A stretch of DNA of 64,000 nucleotides from Parasulfuritortus sp037439465 (GTDB taxonomy: Bacteria > Pseudomonadota > Gammaproteobacteria > Burkholderiales > Thiobacillaceae), in contig JBBIVX010000015.1 of the NCBI GenBank assembly GCA_037439465.1, positions 1 to 64,000 on the forward strand, given 5' to 3'. Under the pieces are notes generated by a model. That model searched no databases. It had not been told where the DNA came from and saw only the letters and a program-made list of their open reading frames with translations. Positions within the stretch are counted from its first letter, which is position 1; each line of letters opens with the position of its first letter. Below, one piece after another: positions 17,226 to 26,900 of this stretch. The translations under genes and the position numbers were made by a program.

Positions 17226-18616
17226 AAAGCATCGAATTTCGTACCGCCGCATCCATCCAGGGCGGGCTTCTGGTCATGCATGGCGTGCCCGGCGTCGCCG
17301 CCGGCAGCCGCGTCAGCCTGCGCGATCATGCCGGCCGCCGGCGCAATGGACTGGTAATCCGCAGCGCCGCCGAGGCGGTGCTGGTGGAAGTGCTGGAGGG
17401 AACCGATTCACTCGATCTGGAACGCACCTGGGTGCGTTTTCTCGATGAGCCGTTTCGGCTGCCGGTGTCGCGCGACCTGCTCGGCCGCGTTTTCAACGGC
17501 GCTGGCCAGCCGCGTGACGAGAGGCCGCCCATCATCGCCGCCGACCGCCGCGACATCAACGGCGAGGTGCTGAACCCTGCTGCCCGCGCCTATCCGCGCG
17601 AGTTCATCCAGACCGGCATCGCCGCCATCGACGGCATGAACTCGCTGACGCGCGGGCAGAAGCTGCCGATCTTTTCCGGTGGCGGCCTGCCGCACAACCG
17701 GTTGGCGGCGCAAATCGTCCGCCAGGCCAAACTTCCGGGTGAGTCCGCCGGCAATTTCGTCGTGGTATTTGCCGCCATCGGCGTGTCCAGCGCCGACGCC
17801 CGTTTTTTTCTGGAGGATTTCGAGGAGTCCGGCGTGCTCAACCGGGTGGCGGTGTTTCTCAACCTGGCCGACGAGCCGGTCATCGAGCGGCTGCTGACCC
17901 CGCGTGCGGCGCTGACCGCCGCCGAATATCTGGCTTTCGACCTCGACCACCATGTACTGGTGCTGATGACCGACATGACCGCCTACGCCGAGGCCTTGCG
18001 CGAAGTGGCGGTGCTGCGTGGGGACGTGCCGGCGAGGAAGGGCTATCCCGGCTACCTCTATTCCGACCTGGCGGAATTGTATGAGCGGGCGGGACGCATC
18101 AAGAACCGGCGCGGTTCCATCACCCTGATTCCCGTACTGTCGATGCCGGCTGACGACATCACCCATCCCATCGCGGACCTGACCGGCTACATCACCGAGG
18201 GGCAGATCGTGTTGTCGCGCGACCTTAACGGCCAGGGCATCTATCCGCCGGTGGCGGTGCTGCCATCGCTGTCGCGCCTGATGAAGGACGGCGTCGGCAG
18301 GAATTACACCCGCGAGGATCATCCTTTCGTTGCCAGCCAGCTCTTCGCCAGCTATGCCCATGCCCTGGAGGTGCGCGGCCTGGCAGCCATCATCGGCAGC
18401 GAGGACCTGTCCGAGGGCGACCGCCGCTACCTCAGCTTCGCCGAGTCCTTCGAGCGGCGTTTCATCGGCCAGGGCGAGGAAGAGGACCGCAGCATCTCTG
18501 AAACCTTGAGCCTTGCCTGGGAATTGCTTTCCATGCTGCCGGCAGAGACATTGACGCGGGTCGGCGAAGAAATGCTGGCGCAGTATCACAAGCCCAGTGG
18601 CAAAGTTGCAGAGTGA
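17222..18616 (+). CDS. ntpB: V/A-type ATPase regulatory subunit B
   Basis: A 464-residue nucleotide-binding but non-catalytic subunit. It lacks a functional P-loop: the equivalent position reads IFSGGGLPHNRLAAQI. Family stretches are RDLLGRVFNGAGQP, GIAAIDGMNSLTRGQKLPIF, DLAELYERAGRI and TGYITEGQIVLSRDL. Three A-B pairs form the head. It begins in an ATGA overlap with subunit A and ends 59 bases before subunit D. Confidence 0.97.
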   Translation: MKSIEFRTAASIQGGLLVMHGVPGVAAGSRVSLRDHAGRRRNGLVIRSAAEAVLVEVLEGTDSLDLERTWVRFLDEPFRLPVSRDLLGRVFNGAGQPRDERPPIIAADRRDINGEVLNPAARAYPREFIQTGIAAIDGMNSLTRGQKLPIFSGGGLPHNRLAAQIVRQAKLPGESAGNFVVVFAAIGVSSADARFFLEDFEESGVLNRVAVFLNLADEPVIERLLTPRAALTAAEYLAFDLDHHVLVLMTDMTAYAEALREVAVLRGDVPARKGYPGYLYSDLAELYERAGRIKNRRGSITLIPVLSMPADDITHPIADLTGYITEGQIVLSRDLNGQGIYPPVAVLPSLSRLMKDGVGRNYTREDHPFVASQLFASYAHALEVRGLAAIIGSEDLSEGDRRYLSFAESFERRFIGQGEEEDRSISETLSLAWELLSMLPAETLTRVGEEMLAQYHKPSGKVAE

Positions 18617-18675
18617 CAAAAGATCGCGCCCTTTTTTTGTTGGCATCTTTCGCGCCGTCGTTTACTTAGGTTCGT

Positions 18676-19302
18676 ATGAAGCTCCACGCCACCCCGACCA
18701 AGAGTTCGTTGCTGCGCCTCAGTCGCCAGGCCCGTTTTCTGGAGCAGGGACAGACCATGCTGGAGAAGAAGCGCGACCTGTTAAGGCGCCTGGTCTACGA
18801 ACGCCTGGGTCAGTACCGCCGCTTGCGCGGCATCGCCGCACGCGAGCTGGAGGAGGCCTATCACTGGCTGGGCATCGTGCACATGCGCATGGGCGGACAG
18901 ATGCTGCGCCAGGCTGCGGTCGGCCTGAAGCCGGCGGTGACGGTGAAGATCGTCGCCCGTTCCAGCGTCGGCGTCGAATATCCCAGTGTACAGGCCGAGG
19001 CCCTGCCGCTGCAGCCGGTAGGACTGATGTGGACTGACGTCAGCTTTGACGAGGCCCGCCTGAGTCTGCAGCAGCTGGCCGTCACCCTGGCACGCCTGGG
19101 CGAAGCGGAAAACGCGCTGTGGCGCCTGCTCGCCGCCAGCCGCAAGACCCAGAAACGGGTCAACGCCCTGAAATACAACATATTGCCGCATTATCGTGCC
19201 ACCTTGCGTTACATTCGCCAGGTGCTGGAGGAGGACGAACGCAACACCCTGTTCCAGATCAAGCGGTTGCGGCAGCGGCAGATTCGCAGTCTGATAGACT
19301 GA
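18676..19302 (+). CDS. ntpD: V/A-type ATPase subunit D (rotor shaft)
   Basis: A 208-residue protein with long N- and C-terminal helices that form the central shaft inside the A3B3 head. It begins with the family pattern P(T)KSSLLRLSRQ and ends with KRVNALKYNILPHYRATLRYI and EEDERNTLFQIKRLRQ, very typical of subunit D. It closes the ATPase cluster. The final operon order H-C-I-K-F-E-A-B-D contains all structural subunits. Confidence 0.96.
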   Translation: MKLHATPTKSSLLRLSRQARFLEQGQTMLEKKRDLLRRLVYERLGQYRRLRGIAARELEEAYHWLGIVHMRMGGQMLRQAAVGLKPAVTVKIVARSSVGVEYPSVQAEALPLQPVGLMWTDVSFDEARLSLQQLAVTLARLGEAENALWRLLAASRKTQKRVNALKYNILPHYRATLRYIRQVLEEDERNTLFQIKRLRQRQIRSLID

Positions 19303-19348
19303 ACTGACGCCAGGTTGGCCGATCACTAATCATTTGAGGAGATTCATC

Positions 19349-19852
19349 ATGTTGAGTGCACGCCATATTCCGTTACTGCTGGCCCTGTCGTTGACCGCTT
19401 TCGCCGACGCCGCCGACATGCCGGTCGTGGTGAAGATTCCCCGCCTCACCCTGGAGGCCGCCGACAAGATCGCCCAGGGTGCGGTCGAGGCCTGCCGCAA
19501 GCAGGGCATACAGATCGGTGTCACCGTAGTCGACCGCAGTGGTGACGCCATGGTGTTGCTACGCGACACCCTGGCGCCGAGGGTAAGTATCGAGATCAGC
19601 CGGCAGAAGGCCTACACCGCCGTCAATTTCAACGCCGCCCTATCCACCCTGGAAGGGCGGTATACCAAGCCCTTCTCGGTCGGTAAGGTGGAGGGACTGG
19701 TGTTCTCGGCCGGGGGCATCCCCATCGAAGCGGCGGGCAACATCGTCGGCGCGGTGGGCGTGTCCGGCGCCTCCAGCGGCGCACAGGATGAGGCCTGCGC
19801 CCTTGAGGGCATCAAGTCGATCCAGTTCGAGCTGGAATCGGCCAGCCTGTGA
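19349..19852 (+). CDS. Exported GlcG/HbpS-family protein
   Basis: A 167-residue protein with a signal peptide (about 1-21, ending TAFADAAD). The mature part matches the GlcG/HbpS (formerly DUF336) fold: LTLEAADKIAQGAVEACRKQG, VTVVDRSGDAMVLLRDTLA, KAYTAVNF and the glycine-rich AAGNIVGAVGVSGASS. Family members bind haem (HbpS) or lie next to diol/glycolate and other cofactor-dependent enzymes, and the ligand here is unknown. I chose the ATG at 19349 because GAGGAG lies seven bases upstream; an in-frame TTG at 19334 precedes that site. It sits between the V-ATPase and a Nudix gene on the same strand. Confidence 0.88.
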   Translation: MLSARHIPLLLALSLTAFADAADMPVVVKIPRLTLEAADKIAQGAVEACRKQGIQIGVTVVDRSGDAMVLLRDTLAPRVSIEISRQKAYTAVNFNAALSTLEGRYTKPFSVGKVEGLVFSAGGIPIEAAGNIVGAVGVSGASSGAQDEACALEGIKSIQFELESASL

Positions 19853-19864
19853 GCCTGCGCGGGA

Positions 19865-20296
19865 ATGGCCATGGTGCGCCAACCTTACCGATTTTCTGCT
19901 GGAATCGTGGTGGTCCGTCCGGTTGGCGGGAGCTGGTATTTTCTGCTGCTGCGCTGCTTTGATTACTGGGAATTTCCCAAGGGCGGGGTCGAGCCGGGCG
20001 AAACGCCGCTGGCAGCGGCCATCCGGGAAACGGCCGAAGAGACCGGTATCGATGACATCGTCTTCCGTTGGGGTGAGGCTTACCGCGAAACGGATCCCTA
20101 TGGCCGGCCACTCAAGATCGCCCGCTATTATCTGGGGGAGAGCGCGCAGCAGCATATCGTTTTGCCCATTTCACCTACCCTGGGACGGCCGGAACATCAC
20201 GAATGGCGCTGGGTGAGCGGCAACGGTGCCGCCCAGCTTCTGGGTCCCCGCCTGCAGGCCATTCTCGCCTGGGCGCAGGCGAGAATGGCCGCATGA
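19865..20296 (+). CDS. Nudix hydrolase
   Basis: A 143-residue protein with a Nudix box beginning GGVEPGETPLAAAI and ending RETAEETGI. It fits GX5EX7REUXEEXGU except that Thr takes the hydrophobic U position after RE. The FPKGG entry (WEFPKGGVEPGE) is typical of dinucleoside-polyphosphate hydrolases of the Ap4A type, but the substrate cannot be fixed from sequence. It lies 12 bases after the GlcG-like gene and 31 bases before the PFOR gene, in the same direction. A house-cleaning role on nucleotides fits, and a link to PFOR is only positional. Confidence 0.9.
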   Translation: MAMVRQPYRFSAGIVVVRPVGGSWYFLLLRCFDYWEFPKGGVEPGETPLAAAIRETAEETGIDDIVFRWGEAYRETDPYGRPLKIARYYLGESAQQHIVLPISPTLGRPEHHEWRWVSGNGAAQLLGPRLQAILAWAQARMAA

Positions 20297-20327
20297 ATTC
20301 AGCGCCGGGAGGCGCCGGGGAGGGTCG

Positions 20328-23300
20328 ATGAACGCGCACACAATGCAGACCATCGACGGCAACGAGGCCGTCGCACGCATCGCCTACCTCGCCAGCGAAG
20401 TGATCGCCATCTATCCGATCACGCCCGCCTCTCCCATGGGCGAGCTGGCGGACGAATGGGCGGCGCAGGGCAAGCCCAATCTGTGGGGGGATGTGCCGCG
20501 GGTGATCGAGATGCAGAGCGAGGCCGGCGCCGCCGGTACGCTGCATGGCGCCCTCACCGCCGGGGCTCTGGCCACCAGCTTCACGTCCAGCCAGGGCTTA
20601 TTGCTGATGATCCCCAACTTGTACAAGATCGCTGGCGAGCTGAACCCATTCGTGCTCCATGTGGCGGCGCGCAGCGTGGCCACCCATGCGCTGTCCATCT
20701 TCGGCGATCATTCCGACGTGATGGCCTGCCGCGCCACCGGCTTCGCCATGCTCTGCGCCGGCAGCGTGCAGGAGGCGCAGGACCTGGCCCTGGTCGCTCA
20801 GGCAGCGACACTGGCCGGGCGTCTGCCGCTGCTGCATTTCTGCGATGGCTTCCGCACTTCGCACGAGGTCGCCAAGATAGAGATGGTGGAGGCGGACGTC
20901 GTGCACGCCATGCTCGCCGTCGATCTCATCGCCGCCCATCGCGCCCGCGCACTGACACCGGAACGGCCCGTATTGCGCGGCAGCTCGCAAAACCCGGACG
21001 TTTTTTTCCAGTCGCGCGAGCGGGCCAATCCGTTTTACCGCGCCTTCCCCGGCATTGTGCAGACGGCGATGGACCGCTTTGCCGCACTTACCGGTCGCCG
21101 CTACCGCCTGTTCGACTATGTTGGTGACCGCGCGGCGGAACGGGTGATCGTACTGATGGGCTCGGGCGCCGAGACGGCCGAGGAAACGGTGGCGCATCTT
21201 ACGGCGCGCGGCGACAAGGTGGGGGTGCTGAAGGTGCGCTTGTACCGGCCGTTCGTTGCCGACGCACTGCTGGCGGCGCTGCCGGAGACTGTCGCCGCCG
21301 TTGCCGTGCTCGACCGCTGCAAGGAGCCGGGCGCCGATGGCGAGCCCTTGTACAAGGATGTGCTTAGCGCGCTGGCCACGGCCGCCGCCGCCGGCCGCCG
21401 CCCCATGCCACAGGTCTGCGGCGGCCGTTTCGGTCTGGCCAGCAAGGAATTCACCCCAGGCATGGTCAAGGCGGTGTTCGACCGGCTGCAACGCAACATC
21501 GCGACGCCGGGTGGCAGCCATGAATTCACCGTCGGCATCGACGACGACGTGACCCATCTCTCCCTCGACTGGGACGCGGATTTCCGCACCGATGCCGCCT
21601 GCCGCTGCCAGTCCGCCGTTTTCTGGGGGCTGGGCGCGGACGGCACCGTCTCGGCCAACAAAAACTCCATCAAGATCATCGGCGAGACCACCGATCTCTA
21701 TGCCCAGGGTTATTTTGTCTACGACTCCAAAAAGTCGGGCGCGGTCACCGTCTCGCACCTGCGTTTCGGCCCCGACAGGATACGCTCCGCCTACCGGGTC
21801 GAGGCGGGCATGGCCCGGTTCGTCGCCTGTCACCAGCCGGTGTTCGTCGAACGTTACGATGTGCTCGAACAGGCCGCGCCGGGCGGCGTGTTCCTGCTCA
21901 ACACCGCCGCCGAGGACGTCTGGGCAAGTCTGCCGGCGACGCTGCAGGCGCAGGTACGCGCCAAGCGGTTGCGTCTGTTCGCCATCGATGCCTACAAGAT
22001 GGCCGCCGTCGTCGGCATGGGCCGGCGCATCAACACCATCATGCAGACCTGTTTTTTCGCCATCTCCGGCCTCTTGCCGAGGGAGGAGGCCATCGCCGCC
22101 ATCAAGCGGGCGGTGGACAAGACCTATGGCAAGAAGGACCGGCGCCTGGCCGAGCTCAACTTCCGCGCCATCGATCTCGCCCTGGAGAATCTACGGGAGA
22201 TCGTCATCCCGGTGGCGGCGGAACAGGTGGCGGCCGGGTGCCGCGCCGTCGCCGGCGAGACGGACCTGCCGGCCTTCGTACATGACGTCGCCCTGCCCAT
22301 CTTTCGGGGTCATGGCGACAGCCTCCCCGTCTCCGCCCTGCCGGCCGACGGGGTTTTCCCGGTCGGCACCGCCAAATACGAGAAGCGCAACATCGCCCTG
22401 GAAATTCCTGTGTGGGAAGCCGACCTGTGCACGCAATGCGGCAAATGCGTGCTGGTTTGCCCGCACAGCGCCATCCGCTCGCGCGCCTTCGCCGCCGGGG
22501 CGGCGGCGGACGCTCCCGCCTCCTTCAAGCGCGTGCCCGCCAAGAGCAAGGACTACCCGGCGGGCACGCATATCAGCTATCAGGTGGCGGCGGAGGATTG
22601 CACCGGCTGCGGCAATTGTGTCGAGTCCTGTCCTATCCACGACAAGTCCGACCCGGCGCGGCGGGCACTCAACATGGCGCCCATCACGCCGGCCCGGCGC
22701 GCGCAGGAACGCGCCAATTTCGCCTTCTTCCTCGGCCTTCCCGAGTTCGACCGCACCCTCGTCAAGCACACCACCGTCCCCGGCGCCATGCTGCTCGACC
22801 CGCTCTTCGAATTTTCCGGCGCTTGCGCCGGCTGCGGCGAGACCCCCTATATCCGTCTGGCGACGCAACTGTTCGGCGACCGCATGTTGATTGCCAACGC
22901 CACCGGCTGTTCCTCCATCTATGGCGGCAATCTGCCCACCACGCCCTACACCACCAATGCCGCGGGCCGGGGCCCGGCCTGGTCCAACTCGCTGTTTGAG
23001 GACAACGCCGAGTTCGGTCTCGGCATGCGTCTGGCGGCGGATCATTTGATGGATTCCGCGAGGCGGCTGGTGCAAGAACTGGCGGGAGAGATTGGCGGCG
23101 ATCTGGCGGCAGCACTCATCACGGCCGATCAGCGCGAGGAATCGGGGTTGAGCGCCCAGCGGCAAAGGGTGGCGGCATTGCAGGAACGGCTGGCCAAACT
23201 GAGCACGCCGCCGGCACGGGCGCTCGCCGCCATCGCCGACTGGCTGATCCGCCGCTCGGTCTGGATCATCGGCGGCGACGGCTGGGCCTATGACATCGGT

Positions 23301-23909
23301 TATGGCGGCCTCGACCATGTGCTCGCCCTGCCGCATGACGTCAATGTGCTGGTGCTCGACACCGAGGTCTATTCCAACACCGGCGGCCAGACCTCCAAGG
23401 CGACGCCGCTGGGCGCCGTCGCCAGGTTCTCGGCGTCCGGAAAGACCACCGCCAAGAAGGATTTGGCCCGCCTGGCCATGGTCTACGGTCATGTGTATGT
23501 CGCCCAGGTCGCCTATGGCGCCAAGGACGTGCATACCCTGCGCGTCTTGCACGAGGCCGAATCCTACCCCGGCCCCTCCCTCATCATCGCCTACAGTCCA
23601 TGCATAGCCCACGGCGTGGACCTGCTCCATAACCCTCACCAGCAGGAGCTGGCGATGAAGACGGGATACTGGCCGCTGTTTCGCTACGACCCGCGCCTGG
23701 CCGCGGCCGGCAGCAACCCTTTCCGGCTCGATGCGGCGCCGCCCAGTCAGCCGATCAAGGCGTTCATGGAATCCGAGAGCCGCTTCAGCATGCTGGCGCG
23801 GCAGCATCCCGAGGCCGCCGCGGCGTTTCTCGTGCAGGCGCAGGCGGATGTCGAAGCACGCTTCCGCGTCTATCAGGCGATGGCGGCAGAGCCGGCGCCC
23901 GGCCACTGA
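20328..23909 (+). CDS. nifJ: Pyruvate:ferredoxin (flavodoxin) oxidoreductase, single chain
   Basis: A 1193-residue homodimeric-type PFOR that converts pyruvate, CoA and oxidised ferredoxin to acetyl-CoA, CO2 and reduced ferredoxin. Domains in order: the pyruvate-binding alpha part (AYPITPASPMGE-like YPITPASPMGE near 30), gamma domain about 420-640, and two 4Fe-4S motifs near 699 (CTQCGKCVLVCP) and 757 (CTGCGNCVESCP). The thiamine-diphosphate domain follows from about 832, with CAGC and GDGWAYDIGYGG near 981. SD GGGGAGGG precedes the chosen ATG. Low-potential ferredoxin made here could feed the Rnf complex at 33-38 kb. Oxygen-sensitive enzymes of this kind point to anaerobic growth phases. Confidence 0.97.
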   Translation: MNAHTMQTIDGNEAVARIAYLASEVIAIYPITPASPMGELADEWAAQGKPNLWGDVPRVIEMQSEAGAAGTLHGALTAGALATSFTSSQGLLLMIPNLYKIAGELNPFVLHVAARSVATHALSIFGDHSDVMACRATGFAMLCAGSVQEAQDLALVAQAATLAGRLPLLHFCDGFRTSHEVAKIEMVEADVVHAMLAVDLIAAHRARALTPERPVLRGSSQNPDVFFQSRERANPFYRAFPGIVQTAMDRFAALTGRRYRLFDYVGDRAAERVIVLMGSGAETAEETVAHLTARGDKVGVLKVRLYRPFVADALLAALPETVAAVAVLDRCKEPGADGEPLYKDVLSALATAAAAGRRPMPQVCGGRFGLASKEFTPGMVKAVFDRLQRNIATPGGSHEFTVGIDDDVTHLSLDWDADFRTDAACRCQSAVFWGLGADGTVSANKNSIKIIGETTDLYAQGYFVYDSKKSGAVTVSHLRFGPDRIRSAYRVEAGMARFVACHQPVFVERYDVLEQAAPGGVFLLNTAAEDVWASLPATLQAQVRAKRLRLFAIDAYKMAAVVGMGRRINTIMQTCFFAISGLLPREEAIAAIKRAVDKTYGKKDRRLAELNFRAIDLALENLREIVIPVAAEQVAAGCRAVAGETDLPAFVHDVALPIFRGHGDSLPVSALPADGVFPVGTAKYEKRNIALEIPVWEADLCTQCGKCVLVCPHSAIRSRAFAAGAAADAPASFKRVPAKSKDYPAGTHISYQVAAEDCTGCGNCVESCPIHDKSDPARRALNMAPITPARRAQERANFAFFLGLPEFDRTLVKHTTVPGAMLLDPLFEFSGACAGCGETPYIRLATQLFGDRMLIANATGCSSIYGGNLPTTPYTTNAAGRGPAWSNSLFEDNAEFGLGMRLAADHLMDSARRLVQELAGEIGGDLAAALITADQREESGLSAQRQRVAALQERLAKLSTPPARALAAIADWLIRRSVWIIGGDGWAYDIGYGGLDHVLALPHDVNVLVLDTEVYSNTGGQTSKATPLGAVARFSASGKTTAKKDLARLAMVYGHVYVAQVAYGAKDVHTLRVLHEAESYPGPSLIIAYSPCIAHGVDLLHNPHQQELAMKTGYWPLFRYDPRLAAAGSNPFRLDAAPPSQPIKAFMESESRFSMLARQHPEAAAAFLVQAQADVEARFRVYQAMAAEPAPGH

Positions 23910-23924
23910 GCGCGGAGGGCGGCA

Positions 23925-26900
23925 ATGGTCGCAGCGCGCCGGCCGCCTCGCACGATAAAGTTTCGGCCACACGTGCCGCTATTGGCTGAGATAACAGGTA
24001 CGCTGTCTTACTTACTACCGAACGTGGATGAATTGATCGAAACGAGCTGGCGTCATTATTGGCAGGTGCTGCGCGTCCTGGCGGGGGGGCTGCTCGCGCT
24101 GGCCATCCTCGCCGGAACAGTGCCGCCTTCGAAGGCCCTCGCCGATACCGCCGCGCCCGCCGTCCTCCGTGTGGTCATGGAAGACAACTACCCACCCTAC
24201 ATCATGCGCAAGGCGAATGGCGCGCTGGCGGGCTATCTGGTCGATGCCTGGCAGCTGTGGCAGCAAAAGACCGGGGTGCGGGTGGAAATCATGGCGAGGG
24301 AATGGGCAGAGGCGGAACAGATCATGGCCGCCGGCCAGGCTGATGTCATCGACACCGTGTCGCCGACGCCGCAACGCCGGGCCACGCTCGATTTCGGCCA
24401 GCCCTACGTCAACCTGCCGATCAACATCTATACCGATGCCAAGCTCACCGGCATCGACGGCCCGGACGCCTTGTCCGGTTTGCGGATCGGAGTCGAGGAG
24501 GGGAATCCCTGCGAGGCTATATTGATCGAGCGTGGGCTTGGCGATCTCGCCGTCTTTCCCAACTACGACGCACTGCTGCAAGCGTTTCTCGATCATAAGG
24601 TCCATCTATTCTGCATGGATGAACTGGCGGCCAATTACCTTGTAGCGCGTGCTCACGCTGAGGCGGAGGTGCGCCAGTCCTTCACGCTTCACACCAGTGA
24701 GTTCCGGCGGGCCGTACACAAGGGCGACACCGCCACGCTGGCCCTGGTCGAGCGAGGTTTTGCAGCCATTAGCGCGACCGAAGCGCAAGCGCTGCACGAC
24801 AAGTGGTTCGGGCAAAGTCTGACGCATCCGCTGCAGCGCAGTCTGCTCTATGGCCTGGCCGCCGCCGTCTTGTTGATTGCGCTGCTGGCCGGCATGGCCA
24901 TGTTCCTGCGCCGCCGGGTTGCCGAGCGTACCGCCACCCTGCGCGCTATCGAGCGGCAACTGCGGGCCACGCTGGATGCACTGCCCGATTTGATGTTCGA
25001 GATGGACCTGGATGGCCGTTATCTCGACTACCATTCGCCGCGCAGCGATCTGCTGGCGGCACCGCCGACGGTCTTCCTAGGCACGACGTTGTCAGAGGTG
25101 TTGCCGCCCGATGTGGCCGAGACTGGCCTGGCGGCTTTGCGTGAGGCCAATGCAAGTGGCTATTCGCATGGCAGGCAGATCGAGCTCGATCTGGCTGGCG
25201 GCAAGCATTGGTTCGAGCTCTCGGTGGCGCGCAAGGCCGCCGATGCGGGTGCCAAGCCGACCTTCGTCGTGTTGTCGCGCGACATTACGGTACGCAAGAC
25301 CGCCGAGGCCAAACTCACGCGACTCAGCAATCTCTATGCCGCGCTCAGCCAGTGCAACCAAGCCATCGTGCGCTGTGTCAATGAGACGGAGCTGTTCTCC
25401 GTACTTTGCCGCGACGTGGTCAATTTCGGTGGCATGAAGCTGGCCTGGATCGGCGCCATGGAGGAGGCCGCGGAAACGCTGAAGCCCATCGCCGCCTTTG
25501 GCGCCGGTATCGAGTATCTCGCTGGGTTGGAAATTTCGCTGTCGGCGGAGGTGCCGACCGGCCATGGTCCCACCGGCACGGCGCTGCGCGAGGACCGCCC
25601 GGTCTGGTGCCAGGACTTTCAGCATGATCCGGCCACGGCACCCTGGCACGAACGTGCCGCCCGTTTTGGCTGGGGTGCCTCGGCGGCACTGCCCCTGCAT
25701 CGTGGCGGCGTTGTCATGGGCGCGCTCAATCTATACGCCAGCGAGGTTGGCATCTTCGATGAGGCGGTGCAGAATCTGCTTATCGAAATGGCCATGGATA
25801 TCGATTTCGCCATCGATAATTTCGAACGCGAGGCGCAGCGGCAACGGACCGAGGCCGCCTTGCGCGACAGCGAGGAACGTTACCGTAAGGCCTTTCAAAC
25901 CAGTCCCGATGCCGTCAACATCAATCGTTTGACCGACGGCCTGTATCTGGAGGCGAACCCAGGTTTCGAACGCATGAGCGGTTGGCGGCACGATGAAGTG
26001 GTGGGGAAGACCTCGGCCGAGATCCACATCTGGCGGCACCCCGAGGATCGTCAGCGGCTGGTGCAGAACCTGCTGCGCGAAGGCCATTGCGACAACTTCG
26101 AGGTCGAATTCATCATCAAGGACGGCACCGTCCGCCTGGGATCGATGTCGGCGAGACTGGTTCATATCAAGGGCGAGTCCTGCATCCTGTCCATTACGCG
26201 CGACATCACCGAGCAAAGACGGGCCGAGGAACGGATACAGAATCTGGCGTATTTCGATCAACTCACCGGCTTGCCCAATCGCACCTATCTGACCGAGCGT
26301 TTCCATTACGCGCTGAGTCTGTCGCAGCGCAGCGGCGAGCCCCTGGCGGTGATGTTCCTCGACCTCGATCATTTCAAGGACATCAACGATAGTTTGGGGC
26401 ACAGCGTCGGCGACCGCCTGCTGGTGGAAATGGCGGCGCGCATCAAGGACTCCCTGCGCGAGGAAGACACGTTGTCGCGTCTGGGCGGCGACGAGTTCAT
26501 CCTGGTGCTGCCGGGCACCGGCGCCGATGGCGCCGCCAAGACTGCCTCCAGGCTGATCGACGCGGTGGCGCGGCCATGCCGGATCGGGCCGCATGAACTG
26601 AACACCACGATCTCGATAGGCATTTCCGTCTATCCCGACGACGGCAACGATTTCGAGACACTGTCCAAGAACGCCGATGCGGCCATGTATCGCGTCAAGC
26701 GGAGCGGCCGCAATGCCTTCCGCTTCTTCACGCAGGAGATGCAGGAGCACTCGGCACGTATCCTGACTCTGGTCAACGCGCTGTATCGCGCGGCGGCGCG
26801 TGGGGAATTGCTGTTGCAGTACCAACCCCAGCTGAGTTTGCAGAATGACCGCCTTGTCGGTGTCGAGGCCTTGTTACGCTGGCAGCACCCCGAGCTCGGC

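Noticed and set aside
22191..23972. Minus-strand frame of 593 codons opposite PFOR
   Set aside because: Shadow of nifJ; no conserved motif and repeated Arg/Gly/His.
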